In this document: positions 56,228 through 64,000 of the stretch, one piece after another
Position numbering within the stretch: the first letter of the stretch is position 1
Layout: every line of letters starts with the position of its first letter
Assembly: GCA_030762895.1 (NCBI GenBank)
Contig: CM061068.1
Location: 79,695,228 to 79,759,227 of the forward strand
Direction of reading: 5' to 3'
DNA length: 64,000 nucleotides
From: Sophora flavescens
Lineage: Eukaryota > Streptophyta > Magnoliopsida > Fabales > Fabaceae
Made by a program: the position numbers and the translations under genes
The notes under the pieces: model-generated
What the model was told of the DNA's origin: nothing
Databases searched by the model: none
What the model saw: only the letters and a program-made list of their open reading frames with translations

Positions 56228-56848
56228 TGTTGTGGTTTGATCACTGAAACACACACAAGAACAAGATCACAGCAACAATGCAACAAGGCAACAGAAGACA
56301 GATATGACAGAAACAGAATTGCAGAACAAGCAATTAATTGATGAAACAGAAGAGAAAATTGTAAAGCAGAAAAAAAAAAAAAAGATCAACACCAAGAGAT
56401 AACGTGGTTCAGCCGATGTGGCCTACATCCACGGGAAGAGAGCAAAGTCTTCACTATGATTGAAAGAGTTACAAGATCAAGCTTCAAACTTCACAAGAAT
56501 TCTACACTAGGCCCTTGAATTCCCTGCTGAGACACAGTCACAAGCTCCCTAGTTCTACCACTCTTGTTCTCACCAAAACTCCTTGATCTAGGCCTAACTC
56601 TTTATGATTAGAGATAAAGGAAAGATTACACAGTTGAATACACTCACACCACCACTAATTCTACCATACACATGTATATATATAGATAGGAAAGGGACTT
56701 CAGCTGCCAAGTTTCATTCTCCAAGCCAAAACAGAATTCTGTTTGTGCACCAACAGAAAAAACTACTTTTCTTTTTTGCCGCCAAAAGGAAATTGCTTGT
56801 AACTGAATTTTGCTTGTAACTGAATTTGTTTTTGAGACATTATCAACA
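56228..56848 (-). repeat. Copia 3' LTR (621 bp)
   Basis: On the plus strand it runs TGTTGTGG to ATCAACA, inverted TGTTG/CAACA ends. A TATA-like CTATATATATAC (minus) is near 56680. The A run at 56370-56383 is inside. Confidence 0.75.
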
Positions 56849-56910
56849 AATCTCCACCTTGTCTCTAAAACCCTTCAATCATGGTTCCAGCTTTGCTCTC
56901 TTGCCTGACC

Positions 56911-59106
56911 TTATGTTTCTGAAAAACTGATCAAGCCCAAGCTATGCTTGAACTTGGTTAGAGGTAGGGATTTGGTTAAGGCATCAGCTGGATTTTCTTC
57001 TGTTGAAACCTTCTCAACAGCAATCTCCTTTGCCTCAATTGCATCCCTGATGAAATGTAGTTTAATGTCAATGTGTTTGGATTTTTCATGGTAATCCTGA
57101 TGTTTAGATAAGTGAATGGCACTTTGGCTGTCACTATAAATTGTAACACAGTTTTGTGGAACTCCAAGTTCACCAATGATCCCCTTTAGCCACATTGCTT
57201 CTTTGACTCCTTCAGTAAGGGCTATGAACTCTGCTTGTGTTGTTGATAAGGCTACCACTGACTGTAGAACTGATTTCCAACATATAGCAGTTCCAAACAT
57301 GGTAAAAACATAGCCAGATAGTGACTTCCGGGTATCAACATTTCCAGCATAATCTGAATCCACATACCCTGTGATGGCATCTTGAGCATGATGGTGTCTT
57401 TTAAATAGAAGACCAGATTTCTGGGAGCCATTTAGGTATCTTAGTATCCACTTCATTGCTTGCCAATGAGGTAAACCAGGATCACCCATAAATCTGCTCA
57501 TCACATTCACTGCATAAGCTAAGTCTGGCCTGCAACACACCATTCCATACATGATACTCCCAACAGCATTCGCATATGGAATTACTGCCATTTTATGCCT
57601 TTCTTCTTCTGAGGTTGGCCCTTGCTTTGCTGAGAGTTTATCAAGTTGTCCTAGAGGTGTTCCAACTGGTTTTGATTCATGCATTCTAAACCTTCTTACC
57701 ACCTTCTGTATGTAGCCTTGCTGAGACAGAAATAGCTCTCCGGATTTCCTGTTTCTGCATATATCCATTCCAAGGATCCTCTTGGCTTCTCCAAGCTCCT
57801 TCATATCAAATTCTGATTTCAGCTCAGCCTTGATCCTTTGAATTTCAGACTTCTTAGATCCTGCAAGAAGAATGTCATCAACATATAACAATAGATATAT
57901 AATCACTTCAGCATTTTCCTTTAGGAAATATACACAACTGTCATAGTTGCATCTTTGGAAACCAATCTGCATCATGAAACTGTCAAATCTTTTATTCCAT
58001 TGCCTAGGACTTTGCTTAAGACCATATAAGGACTTCTTTAACAAGCAGACCTTATTTCTATCTTTAACAAAGCCCTCGGGTTGATGCATATAGATGGTTT
58101 CTTCTAAATTTCCATGAAGGAAAGCAGTCTTGACATCTAGCTGTTCTAGTTCAAGATCAAATTGAGTGGTTAAAGCAAGAAGAATCCTTATTGAGCAATG
58201 TTTGACTACTGGTGAGAAGATCTCATTGTAGTCTATGCCCTCAACTTGAGAAAACCCTTTTGCCACAACCCTTGCTTTGAATCTAATACTGTTGTTGCTT
58301 TGAGTATCTTCCTTTCTCTTGAAGATCCACTTGCAACCTACAATCCTTTGTCCTTTAGGTGGATCAACTAGAGTCCAGGTGTTGTTTTGTTCAAGAGATT
58401 TCATTTCCTCTTCCATTGCTTTCATCCATTCCTTCTTGTATCTGTCTTTGACTGCTTCAGTGAAGTTGTTGGGCTCACAGTCTTGACCTTCTTCTCCTAT
58501 GCTCAAGGCATAGCATATGAGGTCTGCTTGTGCATATCTCTTTGGAGGGACTATATTTCTCCTTGCTCTGTCTCTCACAAGATTGTAGTCACTTGTAGCT
58601 GGTTGGGATTGTTGTTGATCCTCAGGTTCTGTTTCATCTTGTGCTGCTACATTCTCCTTTCTTGTTGGTGGCAGCTCCACCTCAAATTGAGAGGTCTCTG
58701 GAGCATTTGTTGGAATGTCTGGCTTTTCCTTTGACAGCATAGCCATTCTAGTCTCATCAAAGACTACATCTCTGCTGATTATACATTTTGGTTCTCCCGG
58801 ATCTAGTCTCCACAGTTTGTAGCCTTTGACTCCAGTGGGATAACCAATGAACACACATCTTGTTGCTCTAGCAGCAAGCTTGTCTTGTTTAACATGTGCA
58901 AAGGCCAAAGCACCAAATATCCTTAGTTTGGAGTAGTTTGCAGGTTTGCCTCTCCAAATTTCTATTGGAGTTTTGAACCCTATAGCAGATGATGAACATC
59001 TATTGATGAGATATACTGCTGTTACAGCAGCATCTCCCCAGAAAACTTTTGGAAGACCAGCACTCAATATCATGCATCTTACCCTTTCCAAAATTGTTCT
59101 ATTCAT
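56911..59106 (-). CDS. Copia integrase-RT-RNase H polyprotein (3' part, open)
   Basis: 731 codons without a stop. Residues 1-130 are the integrase end (VYLINRCSSSAIGFKTPIE; LRIFGALAFAHVKQD). Then a Pro/Glu-rich linker. RT follows from about residue 240 (WTLVDPPKGQRIVGCKWIFK; KARVVAKGFSQVEGIDY; LLLYVDDILLAGS catalytic box near residue 410). RNase H from about 590 (GYVDSDYAGNVDTRKSLSGY, DSQSAIHLSKHQDYH) to ADALTKSLP near the end. The enzyme copies and inserts the element. The frame continues upstream into the gap, so the first codons shown are not the true start. It is the best-preserved coding region in the window and the likeliest to be recent. Confidence 0.93.
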   Translation of the reverse strand: MNRTILERVRCMILSAGLPKVFWGDAAVTAVYLINRCSSSAIGFKTPIEIWRGKPANYSKLRIFGALAFAHVKQDKLAARATRCVFIGYPTGVKGYKLWRLDPGEPKCIISRDVVFDETRMAMLSKEKPDIPTNAPETSQFEVELPPTRKENVAAQDETEPEDQQQSQPATSDYNLVRDRARRNIVPPKRYAQADLICYALSIGEEGQDCEPNNFTEAVKDRYKKEWMKAMEEEMKSLEQNNTWTLVDPPKGQRIVGCKWIFKRKEDTQSNNSIRFKARVVAKGFSQVEGIDYNEIFSPVVKHCSIRILLALTTQFDLELEQLDVKTAFLHGNLEETIYMHQPEGFVKDRNKVCLLKKSLYGLKQSPRQWNKRFDSFMMQIGFQRCNYDSCVYFLKENAEVIIYLLLYVDDILLAGSKKSEIQRIKAELKSEFDMKELGEAKRILGMDICRNRKSGELFLSQQGYIQKVVRRFRMHESKPVGTPLGQLDKLSAKQGPTSEEERHKMAVIPYANAVGSIMYGMVCCRPDLAYAVNVMSRFMGDPGLPHWQAMKWILRYLNGSQKSGLLFKRHHHAQDAITGYVDSDYAGNVDTRKSLSGYVFTMFGTAICWKSVLQSVVALSTTQAEFIALTEGVKEAMWLKGIIGELGVPQNCVTIYSDSQSAIHLSKHQDYHEKSKHIDIKLHFIRDAIEAKEIAVEKVSTEENPADALTKSLPLTKFKHSLGLISFSET

Positions 59107-59112
59107 TCTTTC

Positions 59113-59612
59113 NNNNNNNNNNNNNNNNNNNNNNNNNNNNNNNNNNNNNNNNNNNNNNNNNNNNNNNNNNNNNNNNNNNNNNNNNNNNNNNNNNNNNNNN
59201 NNNNNNNNNNNNNNNNNNNNNNNNNNNNNNNNNNNNNNNNNNNNNNNNNNNNNNNNNNNNNNNNNNNNNNNNNNNNNNNNNNNNNNNNNNNNNNNNNNNN
59301 NNNNNNNNNNNNNNNNNNNNNNNNNNNNNNNNNNNNNNNNNNNNNNNNNNNNNNNNNNNNNNNNNNNNNNNNNNNNNNNNNNNNNNNNNNNNNNNNNNNN
59401 NNNNNNNNNNNNNNNNNNNNNNNNNNNNNNNNNNNNNNNNNNNNNNNNNNNNNNNNNNNNNNNNNNNNNNNNNNNNNNNNNNNNNNNNNNNNNNNNNNNN
59501 NNNNNNNNNNNNNNNNNNNNNNNNNNNNNNNNNNNNNNNNNNNNNNNNNNNNNNNNNNNNNNNNNNNNNNNNNNNNNNNNNNNNNNNNNNNNNNNNNNNN
59601 NNNNNNNNNNNN
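59113..59612. other. Assembly gap (500 N)
   Basis: Exactly 500 N; placeholder length. Confidence 1.
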
Positions 59613-59818
59613 AATAGTATGTTTGCTTTTACCTCATTGGGAGGTAAAGTTCAAGTTGCTCATAATGCAAGGCATGGTCCCCCTCAGTTTATTCTTGGTG
59701 GTCAAAATTATCATCGGATAGGAAGTTTGTTGCCATTGGAAGGAGAGATGCCAAAGTTTGCACAATTGTACATATATGACACCCAGAATGAAGTTACAAA
59801 TCGAATATCTCATTTGAG

Positions 59819-59880
59819 GTATCTTACTGCTTTCTATTTTTTCTATATGTACATATGATGTGAATGGGTTGACAACTTTG

Positions 59881-59930
<50 letters not shown>

Positions 59931-60024
59931 GTAGGGATGTATGTTTCCTTTTTCAGAACTATATCATTTTATGTTATATTTGATTTCATTCTATTGTATA
60001 TTTTCTATATTTGTTTGATTAATG

Positions 60025-60112
<88 letters not shown>

Positions 60113-60191
60113 AATGTTGGTGAGATAATTTAATTGTATCCACACTTTACAAGTAGAAATAATATATATTTTTGGTTACAATTTATATCAG
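59819..60191 (+). other. Helitron intron with AT and GT microsatellites
   Basis: A GT-AG intron supported by phase-consistent reading of HLR/CGSD across it. It contains (AT)n at 59884-59928 and 60027-60072 and (TG)n at 60074-60109. Confidence 0.8.
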
Positions 60192-61120
60192 GTGTGGATC
60201 AGATAAAAAACAACTTGACCCAACTTTGGTTAAGGAGTTGTTGAAGATGGTTGATGAATTTAATGAACGTGCAAAAATTTTTAGACGTGTGAGGGATGTT
60301 ATTGAAGGTGAACAGAATGTGAATGTATCATTTAGATTGTTTCGAAACCGTATAGTTGATCCACGAATGTATAATTTGCCAACTGTGGATGAAGTTGCTG
60401 CTCTTATTGTCGGAGATTTTGATAATGTCGATTGTGGTCGTGATGTTATTTTACAAACACGGGAAGGGCATTTGCAAAGGATAGCTGAGACCAATGTTTC
60501 ATTTATGCCTTTACAATATCCGTTTTTGTTTCCATACGGGGAAGATGGTTTTCAAGACAATATTCCTTATGCTAGACATATTGTATCTACTGCAGAAAAT
60601 CCAAGAAATCACGTCACTTTAAGAGAATTCATTGCATTTAGGTTGATGGAAAGAGAAACTGAGGAAACTATTTTACTGAAGAGCAAAAGGTTGTTTCAGC
60701 AATTTGTGGTTGATTGTTATTCAATGCTTTAAGCACAACGACTGACGTTTATTAAAAACAACCAGAATATAATAAGGTGTGATATTTTGAAAGGCCTTGA
60801 GGAAGCTATGGAAAATGGTGATGTAGATGCTGCAACCATTGGGAAACGTGTAATCTTACCATCTTCATTTACCGGTGGTCATAGATATATGTTTAATAAT
60901 TGCCAAGATGCTATGACAATATGTAGGAGATATGGATATCCAGATTTGTTTTTGACATTCACATGTAATCCAAAGTGGGATAAGATCCTTAAATGTGTTT
61001 CTGATAGAGGACTTGCTCCTACTGATAGACCTGACATTTCGTCTAGAGTGTTCCACATGAAATTAAATCAGTTGATGACTGATTTTAAGAAGGGTGAATT
61101 TTTTGGGAAAGTTATTGCAG

Positions 61121-61556
61121 GTATTATTGTTAGAAATTATATTGGAAAAATAGGTAGATTAGTCCTATACGATTATTTTGTTTTCCATATTAGTCCTATA
61201 TGATTTTATTTTTCAAATTGGTTCTATACATTACGTTTCGTTTTCACATTGACCCTTTCCATCAATTTTGATCTAATGCCGTTAGTTTTGATCTGACGTG
61301 GCTATCACATTAGTCTGATATGTGCCATTTGATCTTACTCTGTTAGGTCAAACTTGACGAAAAGGACTAACGTAAAAAAAAGAACGTTGCCTATGCGACC
61401 AAGATGCAAAATAAAAAACTTATAGGACCAATATGAAAAATAAATAAACGTATAGGAATAATCTACCAATTTTCCCGATTATATTTTTATTCCATCCATA
61501 CATCGTATTTTTAATGGATTGGTTTTGATTGTTGTTTTTGTCGACTAAATATTTAG
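61121..61556 (+). other. Helitron intron containing a MITE
   Basis: Donor GCAG/GTATT at 61120/61121 and acceptor TTTAG/GTATG at 61556/61557. The split codon restores GKVIAG to MYTIEFQKRGL in phase. Confidence 0.85.
61144..61476. mobile_element. MULE-type MITE (333 bp) in the Helitron intron
   Basis: Ends GGAAAAATAGGTAGATTAG and, reversed, GGGAAAATTGGTAGATTAT are inverted for about 55 bp. The flanks AATTATATT (61135-61143) and GATTATATT (61477-61485) match at 8 of 9 positions, the duplication length of Mutator-like elements. It has no ORF. Confidence 0.8.
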
Positions 61557-62760
61557 GTATGTATACTATCGAATTTCAAAAGCGAGGTTTGACACATGCA
61601 CATATATTATTGTGGCTTGAGGAAAAGGATAACCTACAATCGGTACAATTTATTGACTCTATCATTTCTGCTGAGTTGCCTGATAAAACAAAGTTTCCAA
61701 AGTTATATAATGTTGTCTCAAATTTTATGCTTCATGGTCCATGTGGTAATGTAAATCGCAATTCTCCTTGCATGAAGGGTGGTAAATGTTCAAAGTAATT
61801 TGTTGACCATACCTCTTTTGATGATGATGGGTACCCTATTTATAAGAGAAGGGATACTGGTGTAACTACTATTAAGGGTGGTGTTCATTTGGATAATCAA
61901 TATGTTGTCCCTTACAATCCTAAGTTGTTGATGAGATATCAAGCCCATATTAATATTGAATATTGCAATAAGTCTGATTGCATTAAATATCTATTCAAAT
62001 ATGTTAATAAGGGGCCAGATCATGTTACCGTTGTTACCACTCATGGTGATCGGCATTCAGCTGATTTATAAATGAAGGATGAAATAAAGAACTATTATGA
62101 TTGTAGATATTTATCTCCTTGTGAGTCTGCTTGGAGGCTCTTTGCCTTTGATATTCATCATAGATGGCCTCCAGTTCAGCGATTGACATTTCACCTTCCT
62201 TGGGAGCAAACTATAGTTTATAACGACAACGATGTTGTTGATGATATCTCCGAACGGAATAAAAATAGGACAACAATGTTCCAAGCATGGATGGAAGAAA
62301 ATCGTAAATATCCTCATGGTAGGAATTTAACTTATGTCGATTTTCCATCATGATTTGTATTTTTCCTTAAAGAAAGGGAATGGCGTCCTAGGAAGCGGAC
62401 AGATGATCAGTCGTTTGTATTTTTTGCCAGTGGGAGATGGAGAAGCATATTACATGAGGTTGTTGCTTAATATACAAAAGGGATGCAAAAGTTACGAGTG
62501 TTTGAGAACTGTTGATAACACTATTTATGCAACCTTTCAAGAAGCATGCTCTGCCTTGGGTTTATTATCTGATGATAAGGAATTTATTGATGGACTTCGT
62601 GAGGTTGCAGTATTAGCTTCTGGGGTATACTTGACGAGGCTTTTTGTGACTTTATTGTTGTCAAATAGTATGAGTAACCCAGCTAATGTATGGGAACAAT
62701 CTTGGGAGTTTTTAGTTGATGGAATTTTGTATGAAAGGCGAAAGTTGCTGCACTATCCAG

Positions 62761-62929
62761 GTATAATATAGTATATATAATATATTTTTTTGTCCCTTTA
62801 ATTATGTTTTCATTGTCATAGTTACACTGATATTGGATTTACAATGTTTATGTTATCGTGCAAGGTCATTATTTTTTATTCAATTTACAAAAGTTGCTTT
62901 CTTGACATTAATTTTTTTTTAACATTTAG
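62761..62929 (+). other. Helitron intron 3
   Basis: Donor ATCCAG/GTATA and acceptor ATTTAG/GATTG join LLHYPG to LCLTDD in phase. AT-rich, 169 bp. Confidence 0.8.
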
Positions 62930-64000
62930 GATTGTGTTTGACTGATGATCATCTGAAGTTGATTTGTTTAGCAGAGATCGAGAAAATGTTACGCTTAAAT
63001 GGGAAGTCTTTAAAGGATTTTGATACTATGCCTTTCCCTTATACTGAAGACCTCTCCAATTTGAATAATATCTTTGTTCTTAGAGAACTCCAGTATGACA
63101 CTGATGAAATGGCTGTTGAACATGCTAAATGTTTGGATCAACTGAATGATGGTCAAAAAAAGGTATATGATGAAGTTGTTGCTTCTGTGGTAGACAACGT
63201 TGGTGGTTTCTTTTTTGTTGATGGTTATGGTGGGACTGGGAAAACTTTCTTATGGAAAACATTGTCATATAGATTCCGTGTTGATGGTAAGATAGTCCTG
63301 AATGTTGCTTCTAGTGGCATTGCTTCACTTTTATTACCAGGAGAAAGAACCGCTCATTCACAATTTGCTATTCCATTATTATTGAATGAAGAATCATGTT
63401 GTAATATTAAACAAAAGAGTTTTCGAGCCGACTTACTTCGAGAGACTTCATTGATCATTTGGGATGAGGCTCCTACGGTGAAAAGATGGGCTTTTGAAGC
63501 ATTGGATAGGACTTTAAAAGATATAATGGCGGTTGTCAATGTCCATTTTTCTTCTAAACCATTTGGTGGTAAGGTTGTTGTGCTTGGTGGTGATTTCAGA
63601 CAAATATTACCTGTAGTTCCTAAGGGAAGCAGGGCTGATATTGTTATGGCCACAGTTAATTCATCCAAACTATGGAAGCATTGTAAAGTACTGAAACTCA
63701 CCGAAAATATGAGGATTCGGATGAGTTCAGATGTTTTTGAGGACCAAGTTATTAAGGATTTTGCTCAATGGATTCTTGATATTGGTGATGGGAAGCTAGG
63801 TATTGATGATGATGGTGAGGCTAATATTTATCCACCCAAAGATTTGTTGATCTTAGATTCAGGTGATCCGATTGCAAGTATTGTTTCATACATATATCCA
63901 AATCTTCTAGATAATCTATCAAATTTCAAGTTTTTTGAAGATAGGGCGATTTTGGTACCAAAATTAGAGTTTGTAGAATAAGTTAATAATTATGTGTTAT

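Larger units (their letters stand above)
56228..59112 (-). mobile_element. Ty1/Copia retrotransposon, 3' half
   Basis: A 3' LTR (56228-56848), polypurine stretch (AAGGTGGAGATT on the minus strand just before it) and an open integrase-RT-RNase H frame, cut by the assembly gap at 59113. The 5' LTR and gag are not visible. Confidence 0.9.
59613..64000 (+). mobile_element. Helitron fragment (Rep/helicase gene)
   Basis: The plus strand carries the conserved Helitron N-terminal domain, Rep (HUH) nuclease and PIF1-type helicase over four introns or breaks, truncated by the gap on the left and the window end on the right. No 5' TC or 3' hairpin-CTRR end is visible, so the element extends beyond both. 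Confidence 0.9.
59613..64000 (+). pseudogene. Helitron Rep/PIF1 helicase gene with stops
   Basis: Exon ends: 59818/60192, 61120/61557 and 62760/62930, each with GT-AG, joining in phase. N-terminal part: PQFILGGQNYHRIGSLLP and HLQRIAETNVSFMPLQYPFLF. Rep: TFTCNPKWDKI, the HUH pair HAH (61595-61603, THAHILLWL) and the tyrosine pair YLFKY (61988-62002). Helicase: GYGGTGKTFLWKTL (Walker A, about 63225), LIIWDEAPT (Walker B, 63455), GGDFRQILPVV. It would nick and unwind DNA in rolling-circle transposition. Stops occur at 60730, 61796, 62069, 62351 and 63979, with a net +1 shift near 62410, so it is a pseudogene with catalytic residues intact. Confidence 0.88.

Noticed and set aside
58946..59858. 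Plus-strand frames spanning the 59-kb gap
   Set aside because: They join antisense Copia sequence to the Helitron through 500 N.

Overview
The window looks like transposon-rich intergenic DNA from a flowering plant, most likely a dicot. A legume is possible but not demonstrated. I see no ribosomal or tRNA gene and no complete, recognisable host gene. Two runs of exactly 500 N (41101-41600 and 59113-59612) are assembly gaps, so the order across them is assumed by the assembler. Almost everything else is LTR retrotransposons, a CACTA transposon, MITEs, possible SINEs, a Helitron and an endogenous plant pararetrovirus.

Layout. 1-3190 (minus) holds coat, protease and reverse-transcriptase remnants of an endogenous caulimovirid. 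3565-4964 is a truncated Copia (LTR, primer site, gag). 4965-8220 is pieces of two long LTRs, including an array of six small hairpins. 8221-17482 is a decayed minus-strand Tekay-type Ty3/gypsy chromovirus with a 4-kb 5' LTR. 17727-19440 (plus) holds the caulimovirid movement-protein region plus a cassette of tiny overlapping ORFs; the two virus pieces point away from each other across 14 kb of retroelements. 21221-30816 is a related non-autonomous gypsy with two 3.65-kb LTRs, a perfect 5-bp duplication (AAAGG) and a scrambled 2.3-kb interior. 30894-31936 is a transposon with hAT transposase debris. 33113-35330 is a gag-like reading frame split by a solo LTR (33469-34819). 35783-35867 is an exon fragment of a host-type gene. 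36211-39730 is a solo gypsy LTR nested in an older LTR that continues to the first gap.

After that gap, 41601-42770 is a Copia pol remnant. 43704-51324 is a complete-ended CACTA element (TGA duplication) with a TNPA-like and Ulp1-protease gene but no TNPD transposase. 51330-51728 carries a Copia gag start. 52486-55699 has gene-like exons interrupted by a fold-back MULE (52879-54497, 9-bp duplication CCATTCATT). 56228-59106 is the 3' half of a Copia with an open 731-codon frame. After the second gap, 59613-64000 is a Helitron Rep/helicase gene with introns, several stops and a MITE in one intron.

Interaction and history. Nothing here forms a host pathway. The logic is nesting: the solo LTR in the older LTR, the solo LTR in the gag frame, the MITE in the Helitron intron, the MULE within gene-like exons, and probably the CACTA within a Copia. 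The most unusual items are the small-ORF cassette in the virus remnant, an acidic reading frame conserved inside the LTRs of the gypsy family, the hairpin array in 7289-7455, and the shuffled RT motifs in 26491-26859.
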